Shown piece by piece: positions 54,708-63,568 of a DNA stretch of 64,000 bases. Location of the stretch: contig JACKJR010000002.1 of NCBI GenBank assembly GCA_020637855.1, positions 62,001 to 126,000 on the forward strand, read 5' to 3'. The DNA is from Rhodobiaceae bacterium (GTDB lineage: Bacteria; Pseudomonadota; Alphaproteobacteria; Rhizobiales; Tepidamorphaceae). Below the pieces are notes generated by a model. That model was not told where the DNA came from. It did no database searches and saw nothing but the letters and a program-made list of their open reading frames with translations. The translations under genes were made by a program, and so were the position numbers. Positions within the stretch are counted from its first letter, which is position 1. Each line of letters opens with the position of its first letter.

Positions 54708-55784
54708 TTACGCCCGCCAGGATTGCTTCCGGTTCTGCCGCATGACGAAGCTGATGACCTGCGCCACGGCCTTGTAGTGCTGCGGATCGATGATCTGGTC
54801 GAGATCGACGCTTGCGTGAAGCGCGCGCGCCAGTGGCGGGTTCTCGACGATCGGGACACCGTGTTCCCGGGCTTTCTCGCGGATGCGCAGCGCCACCGCA
54901 TCGACACCCTTGGCCAGACAGATCGGCGCCTGCATGCCTTCCTCGTACTTGAGCGCGACGGCAAAGTGCGTCGGGTTGGTGACCACCACGGTCGCCTCGG
55001 GCACTTTCGACATCATGCGCTGCCTCGATCGCTCGGCGCGAATCTGGCGCAGCTTGGCCTTGACCAGCGGATCGCCTTCGGCCTGCTTGTATTCGTCCTT
55101 CACCTCGCGCTGGGTCATGCGCTGCTTCTTGTAGTAGGTATGGCGCTGATACGCGAAATCGGCAGCCGCAATCAGCGTCATGACCGCGATCGTTGCGATC
55201 ATCAGCTTCATGCCGAGCCACGAGGCCGTCTCAAGGATTGCGGGAATACCGGCGGCAACCAGTGTATCGAGCCGCCCGCGCTCGGGCCAGACCACGACCC
55301 CCATCAGCACACCAACGATGGTGAGCTTGGCCAGTCCCTTGGCAAAGTTGACCAGGCTTTGCGACGAAAACAGGCGCTTGAAGCCAGCCTGGGGCGAAAT
55401 CTTGCTCAGCTTGGGCTTGAGATTTTCCGCGCTCAGCAAAAACCCGTGCTGGATCGCATTGCCGGCAATCGCGGCAATGATCAGCAGTAGTAGCGGGATC
55501 GCCAGCGCCGCCGTGACCGCAAGCGCGATGTCACGCCCGAGAACCCGCAATGAAAGCGTATCCAGGCCGATCTGGTCGGCATGCTGGAAAATGCCCTTCA
55601 GATAAAGGGCAAGATCCTGCGCCGCCGCGCCGCCGAAGATGAACAGCGCCATGGCCGAACCGACCAGCACGAACCATGTCGAAACCTCCTGGCTCTTGGC
55701 GACATCACCCTTGCGGCGTGCCTCCAAGAGCTTTCGTTCGGAGGGGTCCTCGGTTTTCTCGGCGTCGTCGACGTCGTCTGCCAT
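54708..55784 (-). CDS. flhB: Flagellar export switch protein FlhB
   Basis: This 358-residue protein has four membrane helices and a cytoplasmic C-terminal domain that cuts itself at NPTH (VVVTNPTHFAVALKY), switching export from rod/hook to filament substrates. Start DDVDDAEKTEDPSERKLLEARRKGDVAKSQEV is typical FlhB. It is the last gene of flgB-flgC-fliE-fliQ-fliR-flhB; fliR ends 16 bp upstream. Confidence 0.96.
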   Translation of the reverse strand: MADDVDDAEKTEDPSERKLLEARRKGDVAKSQEVSTWFVLVGSAMALFIFGGAAAQDLALYLKGIFQHADQIGLDTLSLRVLGRDIALAVTAALAIPLLLLIIAAIAGNAIQHGFLLSAENLKPKLSKISPQAGFKRLFSSQSLVNFAKGLAKLTIVGVLMGVVVWPERGRLDTLVAAGIPAILETASWLGMKLMIATIAVMTLIAAADFAYQRHTYYKKQRMTQREVKDEYKQAEGDPLVKAKLRQIRAERSRQRMMSKVPEATVVVTNPTHFAVALKYEEGMQAPICLAKGVDAVALRIREKAREHGVPIVENPPLARALHASVDLDQIIDPQHYKAVAQVISFVMRQNRKQSWRA

Positions 55785-55800
55785 TGATTACCCCAAGTCC

Positions 55801-56565
55801 CTAACCTAGCCCCAGGAACGGGCGGATCGATTCCTCGATGTGGTCAAGATACCAGGTCATCACCGTCGCCAGCACCACGGCGAGCAGGATGAAGCCGATC
55901 ATGATGTTGGCCGGCATCGCGATGAAGAAAATCTGGATCTGCGGCATCAGCTTCGAAAGAAGCCCTAACCCCAGATAGAAGACCAACCCGAACACCATGA
56001 ACGGCGCCGAAACCTGAATGCCGATCACGAACATGCCCGAGATCAGTTCGATCACCGCCTGCATGATGTCGCTGGTCGGCAGAATGTCTCCGGGCTGGAA
56101 CAGCTTGTAGGACTGCACCAGCGCCATGATGAACAGGTGGTGCATGTCGGTGGCGAAAATCATTGTCAGCGCCAGCATCGACAGAAACGTGCCGATCAGC
56201 GCGCCCTGCTGGCCCTGGGTCGGATCGTTGCTGACCGCAAAGCCAAGCCCCATCTGGAACGCGATCGATGCACCCGCCACCTGCATTGCCGCCAGCACGA
56301 GGCGCGCGGACATGCCGATGATGAAGCCGGTCAGCATCTCGCCTGCGGCGAGCACGGCTATCGCATAGAGCGAGGTCGGCACCGGCGGCATGATGGCCGC
56401 GGTAACGGGGTAGAACAGCAAAGTCAGGACAAGTGCGAACACAAGGCGGATGTTGGTCGGCACGGCGCGATCGCCGATCGCCGGCATGAGCATGACCAGC
56501 GTGCCAAGCCTTGCGAAAATCAGGAGGAAGACGGCCGCCAGTTGCGGCAGCAAGGTGACCGTCAT
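55801..56565 (-). CDS. fliR: Flagellar export protein FliR
   Basis: This 254-residue membrane protein is of the FliR/SctT family: VFLLIFARLGTLVMLMPAIGDRAVPTNIRL and GLGFAVSNDPTQGQQGALIGTFLSMLALTMIFATDMHHLFIMALVQSY. With FliP and FliQ it forms the export gate. 20 bp after fliQ, 16 bp before flhB. Confidence 0.95.
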   Translation of the reverse strand: MTVTLLPQLAAVFLLIFARLGTLVMLMPAIGDRAVPTNIRLVFALVLTLLFYPVTAAIMPPVPTSLYAIAVLAAGEMLTGFIIGMSARLVLAAMQVAGASIAFQMGLGFAVSNDPTQGQQGALIGTFLSMLALTMIFATDMHHLFIMALVQSYKLFQPGDILPTSDIMQAVIELISGMFVIGIQVSAPFMVFGLVFYLGLGLLSKLMPQIQIFFIAMPANIMIGFILLAVVLATVMTWYLDHIEESIRPFLGLG

Positions 56566-56585
56566 GTTAGCCCGCCCCTATCGTG

Positions 56586-56849
56586 TCAGAATGCTATGAT
56601 GCGATCGGCGATCCGGTCCATGAACCCGCCCATGGCCTGCCCCATGAACGGCAGTGCGATGATCATGGCGATGAAGATCGCGACGATCTTCGGCACGAAC
56701 ACCAGCGTCATTTCCTGAATCTGCGTCAGCGCCTGAACCAGCGCGATCGCAACGCCGACGATCAACCCCACAAGCATCAGCGGCGCCGATACGATGATCA
56801 GCGTCCAGATGCTGTCGCGAGCAAGATCAAGAACTTCCGGTCCGCTCAT
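56586..56849 (-). CDS. fliQ: Flagellar export protein FliQ
   Basis: This 87-residue protein has two membrane helices: ARDSIWTLIIVSAPLMLVGLIVGVAIALVQALTQIQEMTLVFVPKIVAIF. It forms the export gate with FliP and FliR. Start ATG at 56849 (MSGPEVLDL), preceded by GGAGAGC; a longer frame upstream overlaps fliE in another frame. Confidence 0.95.
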   Translation of the reverse strand: MSGPEVLDLARDSIWTLIIVSAPLMLVGLIVGVAIALVQALTQIQEMTLVFVPKIVAIFIAMIIALPFMGQAMGGFMDRIADRIIAF

Positions 56850-56886
56850 TTCCGCTCTCCTGAAAGGATAATGCGCTGAGTCGCGC

Positions 56887-57213
56887 TCAGATCGGCATCC
56901 GCATGATCTGTTCGTAGGCGCCGATGACCCGGTCGCGAAGCCCGACAAGGGTTTCCATGGCAAGTTCCGTTTCCGAAATCGCCGTCACCACGGAGACAAG
57001 ATCGGCCTGGCCGGCAACCGCTGCCGCCGAAACCTGGTCAGCCTTCTGGGCCTGCGAAGTCGCGTCATTCACCGCGCTGCTGACCATGTCCGCAAACGTC
57101 TTCGGCGTCGCCCCGCCCGCTGCTTCGAGCGCATTGCCGCCCTGCCCTGTCGCAGCCTTCACGGCCTGCTGGGCAATATTGGCGTAGGTTTTTGCAGCCC
57201 CTAATGGTGTCAT
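56887..57213 (-). CDS. fliE: Flagellar hook-basal body protein FliE
   Basis: This 108-residue protein, with FADMVSSAVNDATSQAQKADQVSAAAVAG and ELAMETLVGLRDRVIGAYEQIMRMPI, matches FliE. It links the MS ring to the rod. It lies between flgC and fliQ, a normal order for alphaproteobacteria. Confidence 0.94.
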   Translation of the reverse strand: MTPLGAAKTYANIAQQAVKAATGQGGNALEAAGGATPKTFADMVSSAVNDATSQAQKADQVSAAAVAGQADLVSVVTAISETELAMETLVGLRDRVIGAYEQIMRMPI

Positions 57214-57248
57214 ATTGCTCTCCCCTGTCCGCTCACGCCGTCACGCAG

Positions 57249-57659
57249 TCACACCCGCAGGATGTCGAGCGTGCGCATCACCATGCGGCGCGTTGCCGAA
57301 ATCACATTGAGATTGGCTTCGTACGAGCGCTGTGCCTCGCGCATGTCCATCGTCTCGATCAGCGCATTGACATTGGGCGTCTTGACGTAGCCGTTCTCAT
57401 CCGCAGCCGGATGCCCCGGCTCAAGCCGCGTGCCGAAATCGCTGCGGTCGCGGGCAATCTTGTCGAGTTCGACCGTCCGCGCCCCAAGCTCCCGGTCGAG
57501 CATCGATTTGAATACGGGAATCTTGCGGCGGTACGGGTCGCCGCCAGGCTTCGTCGCGGTGGAATCCGCATTGGCGAGATTTTCCGCGATTACGCGCATG
57601 CGCCCGGACTGGGCCTTCAGGCCGCTGGCAGCGACCATGATGCTCTTGAGAATGTCCAT
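57249..57659 (-). CDS. flgC: Flagellar proximal rod protein FlgC
   Basis: This 136-residue protein shows MVAASGLKAQSGRMRVIAENLANADST and MDMREAQRSYEANLNVISATRRMVMRTLDILRV, the two-ended coiled-coil signature of axial rod proteins. 15 bp after flgB, 35 bp before fliE. Confidence 0.95.
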   Translation of the reverse strand: MDILKSIMVAASGLKAQSGRMRVIAENLANADSTATKPGGDPYRRKIPVFKSMLDRELGARTVELDKIARDRSDFGTRLEPGHPAADENGYVKTPNVNALIETMDMREAQRSYEANLNVISATRRMVMRTLDILRV

Positions 57660-57674
57660 GCCCCTTGCCCTTCC

Positions 57675-58091
57675 TTATGCCGAGCGCCCAACGGCACGTT
57701 TGACGATGGCAATTCCGCGCGCGTAAACGGTCGAGGCGATCTGGTGGTCGATCTGGTTCTGGGCGAGCTTCATCATCTCGTCCTCAAGGACCACACCATT
57801 GCCTTCCGGGGTAACCTCGAAACTGTCCCGTTTCGTTTCGCTGAAATCCGATGACAGCGACAATCCGCCCAAGTGGTTTGCCTGCGTGCGCAATGGCGCC
57901 ATCGGCGCACCGGGAACGCCTGCCGATTCCGCCATCAGCATACGCTTGAAATCCGGCGTCTTGAGATCGCGCGCGCCGTAGCCCGGGGTCTCCGCGTTGG
58001 CCACGTTCTGCGCCAGCACCACCTGCCGCTCGCTGTGGTACTGCATGCGCGTCTTGAGTGCGTTCAGTATAGGCAGGTCGAAAAAACCCAT
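57675..58091 (-). CDS. flgB: Flagellar proximal rod protein FlgB
   Basis: This 138-residue rod protein shows LNALKTRMQYHSERQVVLAQNVANAETPGYGARDL and a C-terminal helix (LAQNQIDHQIASTVYARGIAIVKRAVG). First gene of the minus-strand flagellar operon. The ATG at 58091 (MGFFDLPIL) is chosen; an in-frame TTG 27 bp upstream is less likely. Two CtrA-type sites lie 63-97 bp upstream. Confidence 0.93.
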   Translation of the reverse strand: MGFFDLPILNALKTRMQYHSERQVVLAQNVANAETPGYGARDLKTPDFKRMLMAESAGVPGAPMAPLRTQANHLGGLSLSSDFSETKRDSFEVTPEGNGVVLEDEMMKLAQNQIDHQIASTVYARGIAIVKRAVGRSA

Positions 58092-58153
58092 GTCCGCCCG
58101 TCCGCCTTGCTGCTGCAATGGTGAAATACGGGCAAAGTTTGCCGGGCATATGG

Positions 58154-58168
58154 TTAACAGGGCGTTAA
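58154..58168. promoter_or_regulatory. CtrA-type binding site 1
   Basis: TTAA-N7-TTAA (58154-58157 and 58165-58168) is the full CtrA consensus. It lies 63 bp before the flgB ATG and 214 bp before fliO, between divergent flagellar genes. Confidence 0.75.
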
Positions 58169-58173
58169 GAGGT

Positions 58174-58188
58174 TTAGACTTGTGTTAA
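58174..58188. promoter_or_regulatory. CtrA-type binding site 2 (one mismatch)
   Basis: TTAG-N7-TTAA (58174-58177, 58185-58188) matches the CtrA consensus except one base. It lies 20 bp from site 1, so two helix turns, on the same face of the DNA. Further GTTAAC words at 58240 and 58286 are half-sites. Confidence 0.6.
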
Positions 58189-58381
58189 TCGTGCCACCTG
58201 TGGCGGTGCAGGCATTCGGCGCGCAACAGGAGGCCCGTCGTTAACTAATTTGAACGCTAACGGGCGGCAATTTCTGCCGGCTCGCGTTAACCTTTGGCGG
58301 TCGGCTGATTCGCCGGCACGCGCCGCATGGTCCGGAACTCCGGACCATCAAGTCCGTGCGTATCGCGGTGGGAGGACTATG

Positions 58382-59134
58382 ATGCAGTATCTTGAGCAGC
58401 TTCTGGGCACCGAGCTTGGCCTGCCGGCAAGGTTCCTGATCGCATTCTTCGCGGTCATGATTCTGATTGCTTTGACGGCTGCCGTGATCCGCGGCATTGC
58501 CAGCGCAAGATCGCCGGAACGCGGCGGTCGCGGCAATCGCCGACAACGCCTGGCCATCGGCGAATGGATTCAGGTAGACGACAAGCGCCGGCTCGTGCTG
58601 GTGCGCCGTGACAATGTCGAACACCTGCTGCTGATCGGCGGAAACTCCGATGTCGTGGTCGAACACGACACGGGCGATCTCAAGGCACCGGTCGTGACAG
58701 CGGCCATGGCCCCGGCTACTCAGCCGGATGTACTTGAGCCACCGGAAGCACCACGCCCGCCCGCGATCGACCTGCCCTATCGTTCGCCGCTTCGCATAGA
58801 ACGCTCCGCCGACGCAGCGCCGGCACGCGTCGAACCCGAAATCCCGAACACGCGAACCGCCCCCGTTGCCACAGGAATTGGATCGCGGCTGCAGCGCGAA
58901 ATGAACGCACCGCGCAGCACAACGATCATCCAGCCGGCCGCCACTGCGGCGCAACAGGTGCCGGAAGCCGCTGACGCGGAAATCGAAACCGTGGCCTCGC
59001 AGGCCATCGCCGAGGCTCTCGACCTTGATACGCAACCCAGGCCACAGACCAACGGCAAAAGCGCTTTGCGGAAGACAACAAAGGACGACGACCTCGAAGA
59101 AGCGCTGATGAAGGAACTGGAAACCGGAGAATAA
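58382..59134 (+). CDS. fliO: Flagellar protein FliO
   Basis: This protein of 250 residues has a single N-terminal membrane helix (about 18-40) and then a short conserved beta domain, RRQRLAIGEWIQVDDKRRLVLVRRDNVEHLLLIGGNSDVVVE, typical of FliO. The rest (about 100-250) is proline- and alanine-rich, acidic and probably disordered. FliO helps to assemble the FliP ring. The ATG at 58382 is chosen as GGAGG stands 6 bases before it. FliP follows after 3 bp. Confidence 0.88.
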   Translation: MQYLEQLLGTELGLPARFLIAFFAVMILIALTAAVIRGIASARSPERGGRGNRRQRLAIGEWIQVDDKRRLVLVRRDNVEHLLLIGGNSDVVVEHDTGDLKAPVVTAAMAPATQPDVLEPPEAPRPPAIDLPYRSPLRIERSADAAPARVEPEIPNTRTAPVATGIGSRLQREMNAPRSTTIIQPAATAAQQVPEAADAEIETVASQAIAEALDLDTQPRPQTNGKSALRKTTKDDDLEEALMKELETGE

Positions 59135-59137
59135 TGT

Positions 59138-59941
59138 ATGGCGGCGGGCGGGCTAAGCGGTAGGGGCAAAAATGCCGCTGACAGCGCAGTTCGCCTGCGT
59201 TCACCTCTCGCTGCCAAGGCAATCGCGTGTCTCGCCGTCCTTCTGCTTGCGGCTTCAGGTCTTCCCGTGGCGGCGCAGGAAGTCACCCTCGACTTTTCGG
59301 CCGGAACAGGACTGAACGAACGCGCGATCCAGCTTGTCGCGCTTGTCACGGTCCTGAGCCTGGCACCGTCGATCCTCGTCATGGTGACATCCTTCACGCG
59401 GATCGTCGTCGTTCTTTCCCTGCTGCGTACGGCAATCGGCCTGCAGACGGCCCCGCCCAATTCCGTAATGGTCTCGCTGGCGCTGTTCCTGACCGGTTTC
59501 ATCATGATGCCCGTGTTCCAGCAGGCCTACACGGACGGCATTCAGCCCCTGGTCAACGAGCAGATCGAACTCGATGAAGCATTCACGCGAAGTGCCGCGC
59601 CTTTCCGCACCTTCATGCTGGCACATGTACGCGAAAAGGATCTGGCGCTGTTCGTCGACATGTCTCAGACCGAACCGCCCGAAAACCCGGACGAGACCCA
59701 GCTTCAGATACTGGTTCCGGCTTTCATGATTTCCGAACTGCGCCGCGCCTTCGAAATCGGCTTCCTGCTTTTCGTGCCGTTCATCGTCATCGATCTGGTG
59801 GTCGCATCTGTGCTGATGTCGATGGGTATGATGATGCTGCCGCCAGTGATCATCTCACTGCCGTTCAAGCTAATATTTTTCGTGCTGGTCGACGGCTGGA
59901 GCCTGGTGGCTGGATCGCTGGTCCGCTCGTTCACGGGATAG
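59138..59941 (+). CDS. fliP: Flagellar export protein FliP
   Basis: This 267-residue protein has a signal-like N-terminus (about 27-47) and four membrane helices: SILVMVTSFTRIVVVLSLLRTAIGLQTAPPNSVMVSLALFLTGFIMMPVF and FMISELRRAFEIGFLLFVPFIVIDLVVASVLMSMGMMMLPPVIISLPFKLIFFVLVDGW are the FliP signatures. With FliQ and FliR it builds the export gate. Confidence 0.96.
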   Translation: MAAGGLSGRGKNAADSAVRLRSPLAAKAIACLAVLLLAASGLPVAAQEVTLDFSAGTGLNERAIQLVALVTVLSLAPSILVMVTSFTRIVVVLSLLRTAIGLQTAPPNSVMVSLALFLTGFIMMPVFQQAYTDGIQPLVNEQIELDEAFTRSAAPFRTFMLAHVREKDLALFVDMSQTEPPENPDETQLQILVPAFMISELRRAFEIGFLLFVPFIVIDLVVASVLMSMGMMMLPPVIISLPFKLIFFVLVDGWSLVAGSLVRSFTG

Positions 59942-59965
59942 GCCCCGCGAACACGCAATCCACCT

Positions 59966-62900
59966 CTAGCTGCTTGGCGCAGCCTGCACCTCGAAACGTT
60001 CCTTGTAGTCGGAAAGGAAAGCATCGAGCGTGTCCGTACCGGCGATCTTGGCGATCACATCGTGGATGTTGCCTGCCGCCTCGGGCAGACCGCCGGTCAC
60101 GACATCGAACGCGGTTCCATCCGGGGTGCCCGACATCATCGCGGCGAATTTCGAACGGATACGCCCCAGGCCCAGGTTGTCACCGGCCAGCGAAAAGGCA
60201 ATCGCCGCACGCATCACATCGTAGCGCGCCGGTTCGCTAAGCGGCTTGTCGTTTGACCAGACCTTGCCCAGCAGGCGTTCCAGTTCGTCTCCGGCTTCCT
60301 GCCAGTCTTCCGCACGCCACAATGCATCGGCCTTCAGGCGCGCGATATCGGGACCATCCATCGTGGACAGCAGCTCAACGGCAAGATCGGCCCGCCCGGT
60401 CTCCGACAAGGCGCGCGCCTCAAGCACGGTACGCTGCATCTGGACATCATGCGGCAACACCGCCTGGCGCGTGCGCGCGATAACCTCAAGCGCCTTCTCG
60501 GGCTTGCGGTTCATCAGATGGACCAGCGCAAGCTTGGCGGCAACCTGTGCCCTGCCGGCGCCATGCAGGCGATTGTCGACCTGGTGTTCCAGAAGCTGGG
60601 CCGCCTGATCGAGCAGATCCACTTCGATAAGTCTGTCTGCCAAGGCGCGGATCATCTCATCGCCACGGCGGTCGACCGGGGTCATTTCGCGGAAGTCGTA
60701 GTACAGAGCCAATGCATCGACAGGCGGCATATCGTTTGAATTCCCGGCAATGAACAGGTCGGCAAAGACATCATCCAGTTCATTCTCGAGCGCACGGGTA
60801 ATGGGCGAATCCGCATCCGAGATCGCCGCTGCCTTCATCAGCTCGAAGGCACGCCTGTAGTTCTTCTTCTTCACATGCAGTTTGGCCAGTTCCGCCAGCG
60901 TATTGAGTTCAATCGTGTCGCCGCGCCAGACGATCGCAAGCGTCTCGAGCTTCTCGATCGCTTCCTCGGGCTTGATCGTCCCGGTCTTGTTCTGCAGCGA
61001 AACAAGATGCAGCGTCGCTTCCGCCTCGAGTTTGCGATCGCGTGATTTCGCCACGCGCGTATAGGCGGCAAGAGCCTGTTCGTCGCGGCCGGAACGCTCA
61101 TTAAGCCAACCCCAGAGCAACAGCAGTTCGTCGTCGGCCTCAACATTGCCAAGCAACGCCTCGGCGGCACCGATTTGCCGCGAGGCCATTTCCATGTCGC
61201 CCACCTCGAGCGCCGCGCGCGCCGCCGCCAAACGGAATTGCAACTGCCTGCGCACGGTGTATCCGCCGATTGCGGGTTCACCCTGCAGGAATTCATGCTC
61301 GGCAAGCGGCCAGTCGCCCAAGCCGATGTAGGCAAGGCCACGCCACAGCGAAATATCCTTGCTGTCGCCAAGACGGAAAGTGTCGAACTCCTTCAGGGCC
61401 TCGCGATTGCGACCCATGAGAACCTTGCCGACGCCGAAAAGTGCGCGGAATGACGGATCGCGCTCTACGCCCGGGTCTTCAGAGCGCGCATAGCGGAGCA
61501 TGCCAAGCCCCTCGGCCGCCAGGTCGGTTGCCAGGTAAAGTCTGGCAAGACGCAAGCGGCCTGCGGTCCGCTCTTCTTCCGGCAGTTCGGCAACAGCCTG
61601 ATGGGTGCGCGCGATCAGCGCGCCCACGCTGCCATCCCCGATCAGCGTCTCGTTCTCGATCGAGACATATCCCGGCCGCTGGTACTCTCCCATGGAGTGG
61701 TTCGAAGCTTCGAATATCTTGGCTCCCTCACCCGACAGCACGAGTCCCCGCGGCCTGCCGATTTCAATATGTCCATCGGCGATATTCACAGCGATATCGT
61801 CCGCCAGCGGATGAACCACAACGCCGTGAATGCTCGGCTCGATCTGGAACTCGACGAAATCCTGGGGCTTGAAAATGGCGCGCGCCGGCCCGAATGCGGA
61901 CACCACCTTCACCTTCGTTTCCCGGTCGGGATCCTCGATCTCATGCACCGTATTTGCCGTCGGCAGAGCGATGTCGACAAGACCTTCGTGCTCATCGTTC
62001 GCGCGTCTTTCGACAGCGAGCGGCTTTGGCGGCGTGAGAACCAGATCGCCCAGTGTGACCACCCATGAGTTCTCGTTCAGCGACGAGGACACAAGCTGCG
62101 GCTCGCGCAACGTCATGCGCAACACTTGTTCACTACCGGAACGGCTGTAATCGAGATCGCTGATCAGGTCCTGCAGATCGTTGCGCAAGACACGCACATC
62201 GATCGGTATGGGGGTGTCAAAGATCATCCAGACGAAACGGTCGCGGATGAATACAGCACTGGCCGTCGGCTTGGAAAACGGGAAGCTGACATTGACCAGT
62301 GATCCGGACAGATGAACGGCAGGCGTGACACGTGCCGCCGCATCAAAGGCACTTGCCGTCTTCGATGGATTGTTCGGGGCTGCATCTTCCACAACAGAGG
62401 ACTTGGGCTCGGCAGCAGGTGCCGCCGGGGCGGCAGGTTTACTCGTCTCCTGACGGGCGATATCCGCCACGGCTTGATGGGCCGCGCGCTCCTGGTCGGT
62501 CAGGGGCTGTTTGTGAACATGCCCGGCTTCGGCATTATCCCCGTCACGCTGCTTTACTTCGGTAAATTGCCCGGGGTTGAACGATCTGGAGGTCGTTGAA
62601 ACACCATTCGTTTCCGGAGCCTTGGCTGGTTCGGAAACGGCATCGCTGGTTTGCCCGGCGACCCTGAGGCCACCTTTCTCGTCTGCGGCGGCAGGAACCG
62701 TCTCGAGTGGATTGCGTTCTCCTGCCCAGTCGGGATTGGTTACATCGACGACATAGGTGTCGCCTTCCGGAAAGCCGCGCACGTTGGCGGAAGGATCGAC
62801 TGTCATGGTGACCCGCAAACCGCCGTCATCGGAAAACCCTGAATCGATCGCGCCGACCCATTCCGGCAATTGCGCCTTGATCCCGCCAACGTTGACCTTG

Positions 62901-63568
62901 CCGGGGTGTTCGAAATCGACCGTTACGGCTTCACCGTCACGCTCGATGCGCGCATTGGTGGGCTGTCCCCATTCGAAAACCATGCGGGTAAACGTCGGCA
63001 GCAGGCCGAAGCTGACATCGATCGGTTTTGCCGATGCGACCCGCGCCGCACGGTCTTGCTCCGCGCGCCTTTTCTCGGTGTTCCGTGCACGTTCGGCGAG
63101 TTCGTCGATAATTTCCCTGGGCAGCGGCGGCGGCAAGCCCTTCCAGTTGCTCGGCAGCAGATCGATAACGACCTTTTCCGCCGCCTCCATCATGTTGACG
63201 TTATAGGCGGCCGCCAGCGCGAAGCGCGCACCACCGCCATCCGGATCGGTGCGCGCTGCGCCGATATAGGAAGGCAGTTCGGTAGACACCTTTCCCACAT
63301 CCAGTTTCACAGGCTCGGGAAAGCTCACCACGACAACGCCGGGCGTTGCGCGCAGCTTGATCTTCATCGGCTTGGGAAAAGTGAAAATGAGCCGCCCGAA
63401 GCCTTCGCCCTGGATCGGCTCGACCTTGGCAATCTGCTGCGCTCCGGCAGCACCGGGAAGCAACACAACCGCAACCGCAAAGCACAACGCAACCCACGCG
63501 CGCAGCAGCATCCGCGGCGCAGCGGTGAAGAGCGTCAAGCGCCCGTTGTACTCGGGTTGGGCGGCCAT
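59966..63568 (-). CDS. Large periplasmic protein with beta domains and TPR repeats
   Basis: This 1200-residue protein has a Sec signal (hydrophobic about 22-42, cleavage after AGA). Three similar AMIN-like beta segments follow: about 50-145 (GFGRLIFTFPKPMKIKLRA), 190-285 (LLPTFTRMVFEWGQPTNARIE) and 425-510 (VNVSFPFSKPTASAVFIRD), with a proline- and alanine-rich linker at about 295-400. From about 650 on there are TPR-like helix pairs (FGVGKVLMGRNREALKEFD, LLWGWLNERSGRDEQALAAY, VHLMNRKPEKALEVIAR). I do not know a named family, though related proteins occur in Hyphomicrobiales. It converges with fliP, 24 bp away, which suggests a role in motility or the cell envelope. Confidence 0.8.
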   Translation of the reverse strand: MAAQPEYNGRLTLFTAAPRMLLRAWVALCFAVAVVLLPGAAGAQQIAKVEPIQGEGFGRLIFTFPKPMKIKLRATPGVVVVSFPEPVKLDVGKVSTELPSYIGAARTDPDGGGARFALAAAYNVNMMEAAEKVVIDLLPSNWKGLPPPLPREIIDELAERARNTEKRRAEQDRAARVASAKPIDVSFGLLPTFTRMVFEWGQPTNARIERDGEAVTVDFEHPGKVNVGGIKAQLPEWVGAIDSGFSDDGGLRVTMTVDPSANVRGFPEGDTYVVDVTNPDWAGERNPLETVPAAADEKGGLRVAGQTSDAVSEPAKAPETNGVSTTSRSFNPGQFTEVKQRDGDNAEAGHVHKQPLTDQERAAHQAVADIARQETSKPAAPAAPAAEPKSSVVEDAAPNNPSKTASAFDAAARVTPAVHLSGSLVNVSFPFSKPTASAVFIRDRFVWMIFDTPIPIDVRVLRNDLQDLISDLDYSRSGSEQVLRMTLREPQLVSSSLNENSWVVTLGDLVLTPPKPLAVERRANDEHEGLVDIALPTANTVHEIEDPDRETKVKVVSAFGPARAIFKPQDFVEFQIEPSIHGVVVHPLADDIAVNIADGHIEIGRPRGLVLSGEGAKIFEASNHSMGEYQRPGYVSIENETLIGDGSVGALIARTHQAVAELPEEERTAGRLRLARLYLATDLAAEGLGMLRYARSEDPGVERDPSFRALFGVGKVLMGRNREALKEFDTFRLGDSKDISLWRGLAYIGLGDWPLAEHEFLQGEPAIGGYTVRRQLQFRLAAARAALEVGDMEMASRQIGAAEALLGNVEADDELLLLWGWLNERSGRDEQALAAYTRVAKSRDRKLEAEATLHLVSLQNKTGTIKPEEAIEKLETLAIVWRGDTIELNTLAELAKLHVKKKNYRRAFELMKAAAISDADSPITRALENELDDVFADLFIAGNSNDMPPVDALALYYDFREMTPVDRRGDEMIRALADRLIEVDLLDQAAQLLEHQVDNRLHGAGRAQVAAKLALVHLMNRKPEKALEVIARTRQAVLPHDVQMQRTVLEARALSETGRADLAVELLSTMDGPDIARLKADALWRAEDWQEAGDELERLLGKVWSNDKPLSEPARYDVMRAAIAFSLAGDNLGLGRIRSKFAAMMSGTPDGTAFDVVTGGLPEAAGNIHDVIAKIAGTDTLDAFLSDYKERFEVQAAPSS

